A stretch of 64,000 nt of DNA from Pedobacter cryoconitis. Its GTDB lineage: Bacteria; Bacteroidota; Bacteroidia; Sphingobacteriales; Sphingobacteriaceae. The notes under the pieces are model-generated. The model was not told where the DNA came from, ran no database searches, and saw nothing but the letters and a program-made list of their open reading frames with translations. The stretch lies in the NCBI RefSeq assembly GCF_014200605.1, contig NZ_JACHCE010000005.1:186001-250000 (forward strand), given 5' to 3'. Shown in pieces: positions 26,169-35,333 of this stretch (positions are counted from its first letter, which is position 1; each line of letters opens with the position of its first letter). The position numbers and the translations under genes were made by a program.

Positions 26169-27131
26169 ATGATGAACAATGTTAGACTAAATATTTTCCT
26201 GATGATGAGTTTTCTGGTACTCATTTTTGCTGGCTTTGGTGCTGATGACCCTGCTGTCATCAATAGTAAAGAAAGGCTTGGGGAGAAACTTTTTTTTGAC
26301 CCTATACTTTCAAAAGATAAATCTATCAGTTGTTCTTCCTGTCATAAACCTGAATTCGCATTTGCAGATACTTCTGCTGTAAGCCTGGGAGTTGGTGGTA
26401 CAAAAGGAACAAGAAATTCTCCATCTGTAACGAATCTTTCCGGTCGTCCGAGTTTATTTTGGGACGGCAGGGTCTCTTCTTTAGAAGAGCAGGCGCTTCA
26501 ACCTATCATTAATCCTGTTGAAATGAATCTTTCTATAGCAGAAGCTCTTGAAAGATTGAAAACAGACCAGGTTTATACAGCTCTATTTCAAAAGATATTT
26601 AATGGCCCGCCAACCGAAAAGAATCTGCTGCAAGCTATTGCCTCTTATGAAAGAACGCTCGAGACTTCCAATAGTCCGTATGACCGTTATATTAACGGTG
26701 ATGATCATGCTATTCCGGAATCTGCCAAACGTGGCAGGTTGTTATTTATAGGGAAAGCAAATTGTAATAACTGCCATTCGGGCGAAGATTTTACAGCAGA
26801 TCGTTTTAAGGGCATCGGATTGTTTAATGAAAATGAACTTCAGGATGCCGGAAGGTTTGAGGTGACCAAAAATCCTGAGCATAAAGGGCATTTTAAAATT
26901 CCTGGCTTAAGGAATGTAGCATTAACTGCCCCTTATATGCATAACGGAATGTTTAAGACCTTAAAAGATGTGATCAGATATTATAACAATCCCGATCTGA
27001 TTATCAAAAATGGTAAAAACAGAGATCTTTCTTTAAGTAAACCTCTGGGATTGTCTGAAGCCGAAATTACAGATCTGGAATCATTCCTGATTTCATTAAC
27101 TGATGACCGGTTTATAAAAAAGAAATCATAA
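26169..27131 (+). CDS. Di-haem cytochrome c peroxidase (CCP/MauG family)
   Basis: A 320-residue periplasmic di-haem protein. An N-terminal hydrophobic segment (FLMMSFLVLIFAGFG) is a signal or anchor. The haem c motifs are CSSCH (55-59) and CNNCH (199-203). The family segments LGEKLFFDPILSKDKSISCSSC, GTRNSPSVTNL, FWDGRVSSLEEQA, FKIPGLRNVALTAPYMHNGMF and DLESFLISLTD are all present. Bacterial CCPs reduce H2O2 with electrons from small c-type cytochromes; MauG-like members oxidise proteins. Two in-frame ATGs start the gene. It sits between yceI and a TonB receptor in one direction, suggesting a redox or metal-linked envelope operon. Confidence 0.92.
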   Translation: MMNNVRLNIFLMMSFLVLIFAGFGADDPAVINSKERLGEKLFFDPILSKDKSISCSSCHKPEFAFADTSAVSLGVGGTKGTRNSPSVTNLSGRPSLFWDGRVSSLEEQALQPIINPVEMNLSIAEALERLKTDQVYTALFQKIFNGPPTEKNLLQAIASYERTLETSNSPYDRYINGDDHAIPESAKRGRLLFIGKANCNNCHSGEDFTADRFKGIGLFNENELQDAGRFEVTKNPEHKGHFKIPGLRNVALTAPYMHNGMFKTLKDVIRYYNNPDLIIKNGKNRDLSLSKPLGLSEAEITDLESFLISLTDDRFIKKKS

Positions 27132-27237
27132 GGATGATTGCCTTCAAATAAATCCCGAAAAAGAATTTATGCCTGCTGATTTACAGTTGATACCGACTGT
27201 GAACGGCCATTATTATGTCCAAACTAAACACTTATAA

Positions 27238-30006
27238 ATGAAACAAACCTTACTCTTATTTTTTCTACTGGGTGTACTCATATCCCCGAATACCTTTGCG
27301 CAGCAAAGAACAATTAATGGGGTAATCAGCTCTGCAGCGGATCATTTACCACTGCCAGGTGTTTCTATTCAGATCAAAGGACTGGATGGCGTTACTGTTA
27401 CCTCAAAAGACGGCTCTTTTAAAATACCGGTTAAAAACGGTAAGTTCCTGATCGTTTCTTATATCGGTTATCAGACACAGGAAGTAGAAATCGGAAATTC
27501 TTCAGTTCTAAATATTAATCTGGAAGAAGCAGATAACAATCTGAATGAACTGCAAATCGTTGGATCACGGAATGCAAACAGGACAAAATTGAATTCCCCC
27601 GTACCCGTTGATATTATAGACCTGAAATCTTTACAGGAATATGCACCTCAATCCAGCGTTACCCAATTGCTGCAATACGTATCCCCTTCTTTTCATTCAT
27701 CAGTTTCGGGTGGGGGAGATGCTGCCTCGGCCACTTCTACGGTACAACTGAAAGGATTAGGGGTTGATCAGGTACTTGTACTGGTGAATGGAAAAAGAAG
27801 GCATAAGAGTTCTAATATCAGTTGGGGAGGATTAGGGAATGGTGCAACCGGTTATGATTTAAATTCCATACCAGTCGGGGCCATTGAGCGGATAGAAATT
27901 CTGAGAGATGGAGCCGCTGCACAATATGGTTCTGATGCTATTGCCGGAGTAATTAATATTGTGCTTAAAAATAATACAGACCAGCTTACCATCAGCACTA
28001 TTGAAAGTGTGCGCCGCAGGGGAGATGGGCTCACTACCCGCACTAATGCCAATTTTGGGGTCAAACTAGGTCAAAAAGGTTATTTAAATGTGACAGGAGA
28101 ATATGCTACCCAGGCTGTTTCTTTACCTGTAGGAAAAAGCTCAGACGGAATTTACATAGGCCCGGCCTATGGTGGTGGTGCAAATACCAGGGGATTTGAT
28201 CAGATTTATACGAAAGAAATTGACGATGCAATTTTGGCTGCCAGAGGAATTGACCGTCACTTTTTTGATCAGCGGGGTTCTACGAATAAAGCTATAGACG
28301 GTCTTATTTCTTTTAATGCCGGAATTCCTTTAAAAGATGGTTTTGAGATCTATTCTTTTGGAGGTATCAGCCATCGTAACTCTCAGTTCACAGCTGTTTA
28401 CAGGCTGCCAGGCTGGACAGAGAGAAACAATACTTTTGTTTATCCGGATGGTTTTTTGCCGGCTATGGACAATATTATTACTGACCAGTCTTTTGCTGTT
28501 GGTGTTAAAGGAAAGGTAAAAGAATGGAATGTGGATATATCTAATGTTTTTGGAAGAAATGCTTTTGACAATGTAATCACGAACTCTTTAAATGCGAGTT
28601 TGGGACAAAAAACACCAAGGACATTTAATGCGGGTAGTTATAATGCCTCTCAAAATAGTGGGAGTATAGACTTCACCCGAAAGTTTTCACAAGTATTAAA
28701 GGGATTAAATGTCGCTTTTGGCGGACAATACAGAGTAGAGACTTATCAAATTAAAGCAGGAGAAGAAAGTTCTTATTCAAAAGCAGATTTAAGCACCATA
28801 TATGATGTACAGTACACTACAGGAGGAATTCCATATTTTAACAATATTGGCAGTACGCCATTAAATGGGTTATCTCCTGGTTCACAAATCCATGCTGGTT
28901 TCAGGCCAGGGAATGCTGTGGATGTTAAACGTTCTATTTCTGCTGGTTATGCAGATCTGGAACTTAATGTGACTAATCAATGGCTGGTTTCCGGGGCTTT
29001 CCGTGTCGAGAATTATTCAGATTTTGGGAGTGTCAGTACATTCAAAGCTGCAACCCGGTATAGTTTTGCCAAATGGCTTGCTATAAGAGGTGGATATAAT
29101 ACAGGCTTTCGGGCACCCGATCTCGCCCAGTTTTATTATACAGAAACTTCTACAACTTTCCAGAATGGGGTAGCCATTGATCAGGTAACCGCAAATAATG
29201 TAAACCCTGCTACAAAAGCTTTAGGCATACCATCTTTGCAGCCTGAAAGATCCAAAGGATATTCGGCAGGTATTACTTCACAGCCTATTCAGAATATAGA
29301 ATTAACTCTTGATGCCTACCAGATCGACATCAAAGACAGAGTAGGGAACACCGGGCGGTTCTCTGCAACAGATGTGAATTTACCAGCCGATGTAAGGGCG
29401 CTATTTGTTCAGACAGGAACAGTACAGGCTAAATTCTTTTATAATTCCTTTAGTACAAGGACTAAGGGAATTGAATTTACCGGGAGCTATAAATTCTTGT
29501 TACCAGATGGCTCCAGCGCTGCATTTTTAGCTGGCGGTAACTTTCAGCAAACCCGTTTAACCAAAGTAAATACCCCTAAAGGGTTAGAAGCTTATCGCTA
29601 CATAATTTTCGATGAGAGTGAAGAAGCAAGAGTTACCTCGGGTATTCCGGCTATGAAAATTACGCTGCAGGGTACTTATAATTATAAGAAGTTTAACTTT
29701 TTACTCAGAACAGTATATTTCGGAAAGGTAACCTCTGTGAGTCAGCTTAACGCAAATTTCCCAAAACCAGCTTATTATTATCAGGATTTTAGCCCGGTAT
29801 GGATTACAGATTTTTCAGCAGGCTACCGGATCACCTCAGAATTACAAGCGACAATTGGTGTAAATAACCTATTTAATGTACTGGGAGACTATTCTATTCC
29901 TGCGCCGGGAAGTAATATTACAAGGACCCAGTCTCCAAGTGCCAGTCAGACAGGTACAACAACAGGTATTCAGCCATTTATCAGGCTATCAGCTACTTTT
30001 AAATAA
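27238..30006 (+). CDS. TonB-dependent outer-membrane receptor
   Basis: A 922-residue TonB-dependent receptor, not of the SusC type. Signal peptide to ...NTFAQQ; CarboxypepD-reg-like domain (about 25-100, INGVISSAADHLPLPGVSI); plug domain (about 120-230) with VLVLVNGKRRHKSS, AIERIEILRDGAAAQYGSDAIAGVINIVLK; then a barrel with a typical GYNTGFRAPDLAQFYY strand and a C-terminal aromatic end (LSATFK). The LVNGKRRHxS form of the plug occurs in receptors for metal complexes and unknown ligands. It is followed 7 bp later by a DUF4397 lipoprotein and preceded by the peroxidase gene. Confidence 0.93.
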   Translation: MKQTLLLFFLLGVLISPNTFAQQRTINGVISSAADHLPLPGVSIQIKGLDGVTVTSKDGSFKIPVKNGKFLIVSYIGYQTQEVEIGNSSVLNINLEEADNNLNELQIVGSRNANRTKLNSPVPVDIIDLKSLQEYAPQSSVTQLLQYVSPSFHSSVSGGGDAASATSTVQLKGLGVDQVLVLVNGKRRHKSSNISWGGLGNGATGYDLNSIPVGAIERIEILRDGAAAQYGSDAIAGVINIVLKNNTDQLTISTIESVRRRGDGLTTRTNANFGVKLGQKGYLNVTGEYATQAVSLPVGKSSDGIYIGPAYGGGANTRGFDQIYTKEIDDAILAARGIDRHFFDQRGSTNKAIDGLISFNAGIPLKDGFEIYSFGGISHRNSQFTAVYRLPGWTERNNTFVYPDGFLPAMDNIITDQSFAVGVKGKVKEWNVDISNVFGRNAFDNVITNSLNASLGQKTPRTFNAGSYNASQNSGSIDFTRKFSQVLKGLNVAFGGQYRVETYQIKAGEESSYSKADLSTIYDVQYTTGGIPYFNNIGSTPLNGLSPGSQIHAGFRPGNAVDVKRSISAGYADLELNVTNQWLVSGAFRVENYSDFGSVSTFKAATRYSFAKWLAIRGGYNTGFRAPDLAQFYYTETSTTFQNGVAIDQVTANNVNPATKALGIPSLQPERSKGYSAGITSQPIQNIELTLDAYQIDIKDRVGNTGRFSATDVNLPADVRALFVQTGTVQAKFFYNSFSTRTKGIEFTGSYKFLLPDGSSAAFLAGGNFQQTRLTKVNTPKGLEAYRYIIFDESEEARVTSGIPAMKITLQGTYNYKKFNFLLRTVYFGKVTSVSQLNANFPKPAYYYQDFSPVWITDFSAGYRITSELQATIGVNNLFNVLGDYSIPAPGSNITRTQSPSASQTGTTTGIQPFIRLSATFK

Positions 30007-30013
30007 CAAGACC

Positions 30014-30874
30014 ATGAAGATTTCTAAAATTAATATTTCTGTTTTAATCCTTGCATTTCTGTTCTCAGCGTGCAATAAGGCCAATTATCTGGATATTGAT
30101 GCAGGTAACAGGCCGGCATTAAGTGCTAAAGTTAAATTTGTCAATGCAAGGCTTTCTTTAACACCAGTAAATTTCTGGGACTTTACCAGGAAGGTGACGC
30201 CCGCTCTGCTTACAAGAAATACGGCCTCTGCTTATTTGGAAACGCAATTTGGAAAAGTTCAGTACAATGTAACTGAAGGAACCAATACTTCTTATAAAGC
30301 TTCTTATGTTTTTGGCGGAAGTGCTAATTTCGTTCAGGAAACCAATACAACATCATTTTCGGGGCCTAACGGACCGATTGCAGATTTTGCGCATACACTC
30401 TTTACAGTTAAAAAACGTTTATCAAGCACGCTGAATCCAAATAACATTGATAGTCTGATTTTGGTTTATGATGATTTAACACTTCCGGCGGCTGGCAAAG
30501 CAAAAGTCCGGTTTGCTAATTTTTCTCCTGATGCACCTGCACTGGATCTTACTTACAATGGGGGCAATTCTATTTTTACCGGGGTAAGCTATGGAAATTT
30601 TGGTGATCAGGTTGTGATTTCTTATACCGGTGGAAAATCTCCGGCAACTATCCCAGGGCTGACCTGGAAAACTTTGGGGCCATTCAAAGAAATAGATGCA
30701 GGGACTAACCAGAGTTTTCAGCTTAAAAATAGTGAAGGCAAGACTGTAATTCCTGTTTCAGGGAACGCTCTTACAGGTATCACTTTGGAGAATGGAAAAA
30801 TCTATACCATATTTATCAATGGACTGGTGAATGGATCGCCAGAACTTACTGCTACTGTAATCACGCATAACTAA
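30014..30874 (+). CDS. DUF4397 lipoprotein
   Basis: A 286-residue lipoprotein. I start it at the ATG at 30014 because the open frame upstream overlaps the receptor gene; from here it begins MKISKINISVLILAFLFSAC with a clear lipobox (FSAC, Cys20). The mature protein has two related beta-sandwich repeats; the second contains AKVRFANFSPDAPALDLTYNG, the DUF4397 hallmark. Its function is unknown in the family. It is the last gene of the TlpA-YceI-CCP-TonB run and is probably a surface-exposed partner of the receptor. Confidence 0.85.
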   Translation: MKISKINISVLILAFLFSACNKANYLDIDAGNRPALSAKVKFVNARLSLTPVNFWDFTRKVTPALLTRNTASAYLETQFGKVQYNVTEGTNTSYKASYVFGGSANFVQETNTTSFSGPNGPIADFAHTLFTVKKRLSSTLNPNNIDSLILVYDDLTLPAAGKAKVRFANFSPDAPALDLTYNGGNSIFTGVSYGNFGDQVVISYTGGKSPATIPGLTWKTLGPFKEIDAGTNQSFQLKNSEGKTVIPVSGNALTGITLENGKIYTIFINGLVNGSPELTATVITHN

Positions 30875-30951
30875 GGATAACATCCAATTATGAATTATAA
30901 TCTGTACGGGCAGATTACTGCTTATGTACAGGTTATAATCGTTTCATTCTT

Positions 30952-31899
30952 TTATAATTGCTCCATCTTTGCAATAAATGCAATTAAACTTGTCAGATCC
31001 TGATTGAGAGAACGAATTGTTGATTGCAACTGATTAATCATATTGGCTCTTGTATGCAGATCATCAGAGCGATAATATCCACCTTTACCAAAAAGTAAAG
31101 TTTCCTGATCCTGGTCAATCCTGCCATCAAATTCAAATTGGAGCCATCTGTTTTTAATGCTCTGTGAAAGTGTAATATCCCCTTTATTGCTGAAACTTTT
31201 CTCATGCAGCATTTCCCATACAAATTCAGGATAGTCTGTATTGTTTTTTGGTTCAGTCCAAATGGTGCTTAATAAGTTATGTTCGTGATAAAATTCCAGT
31301 TGTTTCCCTTTTGGATTAATCGTTAATGCGCCTAATCCTGCGCCAAGCAGACCTCCGCCTATACCAACAGCGGTTTGGACACTGTTTTTAGAAATTACTG
31401 CCGTAGCCACAGTTGTTAATGCACCAATAATCACAGATCCAACTGTTAATTTTGTATTCCTTTTGCTGTTTAATCCATCCAGATAGGCCGCCGCCATATC
31501 TGATCTTTCTCCTTCACAATCCAGTTCGGCAGCCACAGCCTGTAATTGTGTTTGGGCAAGTAATAGTCTGCTGGTTATTTTTTGCCTGAGCATCACTTGT
31601 TTCGAAATCGATTCTTGTGAGCGGTCTTGTTTCAGTATCCAAAGTTCATTTATAGCATTGCCTATACCCAGGATCTGGCAGAGCAACTGGTCATGTGCAG
31701 AAATATTTGTTTTTGAGAGGTCAATTTTTACCGAATCTCTCCAGGGTATTTCATTTTGAAGATATGGTATGCCGGGCGCACAGTAATTATATTTAAAACC
31801 TTGCAGTTTGGCATTGGTTGCTGTCTTTTTTGTTGTGCTGCAAGCGGAAAGAATCGCAATTAATACAAATGAAGAAATTGCTTTTAGAAGTTTTGTCAT
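30952..31899 (-). CDS. Hypothetical lipoprotein with glycine-rich hydrophobic segment
   Basis: A 315-residue lipoprotein. I start it at the ATG at 31899, which gives MTKLLKAISSFVLIAILSAC with a textbook lipobox (LSAC); a longer frame upstream would bury this signal. A helical region (about 60-150) is followed by a hydrophobic Gly/Ala-rich stretch (VGIGGGLLGAGLGALTI) that looks membrane-active, then a mixed domain and a C-terminal coiled-coil-like end (LQSTIRSLNQDLTSLIAFIAKMEQL). I recognise no family. It stands alone between two plus-strand receptor loci. Confidence 0.7.
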   Translation of the reverse strand: MTKLLKAISSFVLIAILSACSTTKKTATNAKLQGFKYNYCAPGIPYLQNEIPWRDSVKIDLSKTNISAHDQLLCQILGIGNAINELWILKQDRSQESISKQVMLRQKITSRLLLAQTQLQAVAAELDCEGERSDMAAAYLDGLNSKRNTKLTVGSVIIGALTTVATAVISKNSVQTAVGIGGGLLGAGLGALTINPKGKQLEFYHEHNLLSTIWTEPKNNTDYPEFVWEMLHEKSFSNKGDITLSQSIKNRWLQFEFDGRIDQDQETLLFGKGGYYRSDDLHTRANMINQLQSTIRSLNQDLTSLIAFIAKMEQL

Positions 31900-32113
31900 A
31901 GCTGGATGGTAAAGATGCCGGACTTTGCTGATAAAATTGAGATAATATAAATAAAAACATCTTATCAACGCCCGATAGCTAAATATTAATGTAAAATAAC
32001 TCTTTTCTGGTTTCTTTAAATGAAATCCGTGTGTTATTTTAAATAATGTATTAATTTATTGATTATAAGTAAGTAATGTATGTGCTTTTATATAGAATAG
32101 TTCTTAATAAATT

Positions 32114-32143
32114 TTGAAAAGCGAATAACAGGTACTTTCTTTG
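32114..32143 (+). promoter_or_regulatory. Bacteroidota promoter of the siderophore receptor gene
   Basis: TTG (32114-32116) is followed by 19 nt and TTTCTTTG (32136-32143), one mismatch from the TAnnTTTG -7 element. The start codon lies 28 bp beyond the -7 element. Confidence 0.5.
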
Positions 32144-32171
32144 CCTCATATTTATAATTAATCTAAATAAT

Positions 32172-34640
32172 ATGAGAGAAAAACTACTTATCATAATAAT
32201 GTTGGCTTTTGGCATTTTCAAAGCAAATGCACAGCAACCCAGCGGACAGATAAATGGAAGGATAATAACTCAGGATGGCACTGGTGCTTCCAATATCAGT
32301 GTTGTTTTAAAGGGAGCGGGTGTAGGGACGCTAAGCGAAAAAGACGGTACTTTCATCCTTAAAAAAGTAAAGCCAGGCACTTATACAATCGTTGCAACTG
32401 CTATTGGTTTACAAAAGCAGGAGCGAAAAATTGTAGTTACCACAGGTAATGCACTGGAGGTGAATTTCACTTTGAAAGAAAACTCTTCAGAGCTGAATGA
32501 GATCATAATCTCCAGTTCAAAGACGAATAAATTTACAAAGAAAAAGAGTGATTATGCGGCTAAAATGTCTCTGAATAATTTAGAAAACCCACAGGTATAC
32601 ACTTCCATCACTAAAGAACTGTTAACAGATCAAATGGTTTTCTCAGTAGATGATGCGACTAAGAATGTACCTGGTCTGCAAAAAATGTGGGAAGCTACAG
32701 GTCGTGGTGGCGATGGAGGTGCTTATTATAGCTCAAGAGGTTTTATTCTTCAGAGCCAGTTGAGGAATGGCATTGCAGGTAATGTAACCGGACGTATCGA
32801 TGCAGCAAACCTGGAAAGTCTTGAAGTGCTTAAGGGGCCTTCGGCAACGTTATTTGGCAGTGCGCTGACTTCTTACGGCGGATTAATCAACAGGGTAACT
32901 AAAAAGCCTTATGATCATTTTGGTGGAGAAGTTGCTTATTCGAGCGGAAGTTATGGCTTTAACCGCATAAGCGCAGATGTAAATACACCATTGGATAGTG
33001 CAAAAAAGGTATTATTCAGATTGAATACGGCTTATAATTATCAGGGGTCTTTCCAGGATAACGGGTATGGTAAAGACCTGGTTATTGCACCCAGCATTTC
33101 TTATAAAGTTAACGACAAACTTTCGTTTTTGTTAGATGCAGAGTTGTATAGCGGCAGCAGTGTTGGAAAACAGATTATCTTCTTTTATTTCCCTGTTTCT
33201 TCTTTAGGAGCAGACAGAGCTGATCAGCTTGGACTGGACTATAAGCGGTCTTACCATAGCAATGATCTGGTTCAGACTTCAAGAAATGATAATTTCTTCG
33301 GACAGATGAATTATAAGTTTTCTGATAAATGGACTTCTCAAACTAACTATACCAGCACTTATAGCTTTTCTAACGGCCGTGGCCCATATTTTTTCCTGGT
33401 TCCTAATGCGATGGTTCCTAATGCAGCGGGCGTAGTAGACCCAACTGCAAAAGGAAGCGATTATCTTTCCCGTGCTGATCAGTCTACAGCAAATAGCCAG
33501 ATTACTGTATCAGAAATTCAACAGAATTTTAATGGAGAGTTCAATATCGGGAAAATAAGAAACAGGGTAGTGCTTGGTCTGGATTATCTCAGACAGAACT
33601 CTAACCAGGTATTTTATTCAATTAATAAATTTGATATCGTTCCAAAAAATGGTACGATACCAAACTATGCAGATTTTAATGAAACAAATCTTTCACAATT
33701 CTATCAGACTAATCCTAAGCTGACTTCCCATTATATCAACCGTTTCATCTCAAGTACCTATAGTGTTTATGTTTCTGATGTCGTTAATCTCTCTGATAAT
33801 CTAATTGCACTGGCGGCATTGAGGATGGATGGATTTGATAATAAAGGTAATTATCAGGACACTACCGGATTATATACCGGTGCTTATAAACAACTGGCTT
33901 TTGCACCTAAATTTGGATTGGTTTATCAGCCAATTAAAGATCAGATTTCCATTTTTGCCAATTATCAGAGTGGTTTTACAAATAAAACCGGTCAGGACTA
34001 TCTTGGACATGGTTTTAAACCTGAGCAAGCCAACCAGTTTGAAGGTGGTGTGAAATTAAACTTATTCGGAGGTAAATTAAGCAGTACAATTTCTTACTAT
34101 GATATCAAAGTGAAAAATGTAGTAAGAGGTTATATCCCTGAGGCTGTTCCGGGACAACCAGCCCCTCCAATTAATCAATTTATACAAAATGGAACAAAAT
34201 TGAGTAAAGGTATTGAAGCCGAAGTAATCGCTAACCCGATCGAAGGATTTAATGTGATTGCTGGTTTCGCCTATAATGATAATAAACTGACCAATGCAGA
34301 CCCTAATGTAGAAGGACGCAGGGATGCTTATTCAATGTCACCTTATTCAGCGAATCTGTGGATGAGTTATAAATTGAATTACGGTAAATTAAAAGGTGCA
34401 GGTATAGGTTTTGGCGGAAATTATGCCAGTGATAATAAAATCGTTAACAGTGTATCAAATGGCGTATTTATTCTGCCACACTATGTAACTTTAAATGCGT
34501 CTGCATTTTATGATCAGCCTAAGTACAGAGTGGGTTTGAAAGTAGATAACCTGACCAACAAACAATATTGGATAGGCTATGGAACAATGAACCCTCAGCA
34601 ATTAAGAAGCGTAATTGGTAGTATTGCTTTTAAATTTTAA
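32172..34640 (+). CDS. TonB-dependent siderophore receptor
   Basis: An 822-residue ferric-siderophore receptor. Signal peptide ending ...KANAQ; CarboxypepD-reg-like domain (about 25-110, INGRIITQDGTGASNISVVL); plug domain (about 125-260) with FSVDDATKNVPGLQKMWE, GAYYSSRGFILQSQLRNGI, NLESLEVLKGPSATLFGSALTSYGG, LINRVTKKP, which are the marks of the TonB-siderophore (FhuA/FoxA-like) group; a barrel ends in the SIAFKF terminal strand. It imports an iron-siderophore complex. No siderophore biosynthesis gene is nearby, so a xenosiderophore is possible. It stands alone with its own promoter and terminator. Confidence 0.92.
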   Translation: MREKLLIIIMLAFGIFKANAQQPSGQINGRIITQDGTGASNISVVLKGAGVGTLSEKDGTFILKKVKPGTYTIVATAIGLQKQERKIVVTTGNALEVNFTLKENSSELNEIIISSSKTNKFTKKKSDYAAKMSLNNLENPQVYTSITKELLTDQMVFSVDDATKNVPGLQKMWEATGRGGDGGAYYSSRGFILQSQLRNGIAGNVTGRIDAANLESLEVLKGPSATLFGSALTSYGGLINRVTKKPYDHFGGEVAYSSGSYGFNRISADVNTPLDSAKKVLFRLNTAYNYQGSFQDNGYGKDLVIAPSISYKVNDKLSFLLDAELYSGSSVGKQIIFFYFPVSSLGADRADQLGLDYKRSYHSNDLVQTSRNDNFFGQMNYKFSDKWTSQTNYTSTYSFSNGRGPYFFLVPNAMVPNAAGVVDPTAKGSDYLSRADQSTANSQITVSEIQQNFNGEFNIGKIRNRVVLGLDYLRQNSNQVFYSINKFDIVPKNGTIPNYADFNETNLSQFYQTNPKLTSHYINRFISSTYSVYVSDVVNLSDNLIALAALRMDGFDNKGNYQDTTGLYTGAYKQLAFAPKFGLVYQPIKDQISIFANYQSGFTNKTGQDYLGHGFKPEQANQFEGGVKLNLFGGKLSSTISYYDIKVKNVVRGYIPEAVPGQPAPPINQFIQNGTKLSKGIEAEVIANPIEGFNVIAGFAYNDNKLTNADPNVEGRRDAYSMSPYSANLWMSYKLNYGKLKGAGIGFGGNYASDNKIVNSVSNGVFILPHYVTLNASAFYDQPKYRVGLKVDNLTNKQYWIGYGTMNPQQLRSVIGSIAFKF

Positions 34641-34643
34641 AAT

Positions 34644-34683
34644 ATAAACCCCAATTGATCCTGAAAAGTCAATTGGGGTTTAT
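34644..34683. terminator. Intrinsic terminator, bidirectional
   Basis: ATAAACCCCAATTGA (34644-34658) pairs perfectly with TCAATTGGGGTTTAT (34669-34683). It separates the convergent receptor and DUF2158 genes. Confidence 0.85.
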
Positions 34684-34685
34684 CC

Positions 34686-34856
34686 TTAAAAAACAGCTTC
34701 AGTAAGCAGGTCTTCATGCAGTGTTACTTCCTGAAGAACCTGATTGTGATCAAACCAGAAACAGTTTACATAACCATCTTCCTTTAAAATTCCTGCAGTC
34801 ATTTTAGGACCGCCCGATTTTAGCACCAGAATTGTGCCTGTTGTAAATTTTGCCAT
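34686..34856 (-). CDS. DUF2158 (YodC-like) small protein
   Basis: A 56-residue protein beginning MAKFTTGTILVLKSGGPKMT. The GDVVxLKSGGPxMTV-like opening, the VNCFWFD motif and the closing EDLLTEA match the DUF2158 family of small SH3-like proteins of unknown function. The complete frame from ATG at 34856 to TAA at 34686 is short and easily missed by gene callers. It stands alone and is convergent with the siderophore receptor across a shared terminator. Confidence 0.85.
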   Translation of the reverse strand: MAKFTTGTILVLKSGGPKMTAGILKEDGYVNCFWFDHNQVLQEVTLHEDLLTEAVF

Positions 34857-35045
34857 AGGTTCAGTTTTAATTACTACGAATGTAATATAACGCTATTAAC
34901 AATCAAATAGTTATCTTCTGTTGAAATAGCATTTTGCTGTCAGATCATGTAGCTTTAACAGGAAGCAGGTTAGCTTGTTGCAGATTATTTCGCTAAGACT
35001 TCAACAAAATTGTTTAAATATTTTATTTCATTTCAGAAATAATGC

Positions 35046-35053
35046 TACATTTG
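35046..35053 (+). promoter_or_regulatory. -7 promoter element for tRNA-Leu
   Basis: TACATTTG is a perfect TAnnTTTG match 31 bp before the tRNA. The -33 TTG is not well placed. Confidence 0.55.
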
Positions 35054-35083
35054 TCGCCCAGAGTGGATAATCCATCGTTTAAT

Positions 35084-35167
35084 GCCCGGATGGCGAAATT
35101 GGTAAACGTTGCGGTCTCAGAAGCCGTTGGAGTAAGATCCTTGAGAGTTCGAGTCTCTCTTCGGGCA
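35084..35167 (+). tRNA. tRNA-Leu (anticodon CAG)
   Basis: An 84-nt class II tRNA. Acceptor strands GCCCGGA (35084-35090) and TTCGGGC (35160-35166) pair with one G-U; A35167 is the discriminator. The anticodon loop CTCAGAA gives CAG, reading CUG. A long variable arm and T-loop TTCGAGT are present. CCA is not encoded. Confidence 0.95.
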
Positions 35168-35170
35168 CAG

Positions 35171-35205
35171 AAGGAAACATCATGAATATGATGTTTCCTT
35201 TTTTT
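35171..35205 (+). terminator. Intrinsic terminator after tRNA-Leu
   Basis: AAGGAAACATCAT (35171-35183) pairs perfectly with ATGATGTTTCCTT (35188-35200), followed by a T-run. Confidence 0.92.
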
Positions 35206-35333
35206 ATGCCAATAAATCACTCTTCGTCACATCTTTCCCCCATTCCGTCACATTTATTATCCCAGCTTTTATATCGGTTTATATTTGGATAATAATTCGT
35301 AACCGGGAGATAAGATCCCTTAAATTAAGAACA

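Noticed and set aside
29876..30013. N-terminal extension of the DUF4397 protein
   Set aside because: It overlaps the receptor's 3' end and would bury a perfect lipoprotein signal that starts at 30014.
31900..31968. N-terminal extension of the minus-strand lipoprotein
   Set aside because: The ATG at 31899 gives a canonical lipobox at the expected distance.
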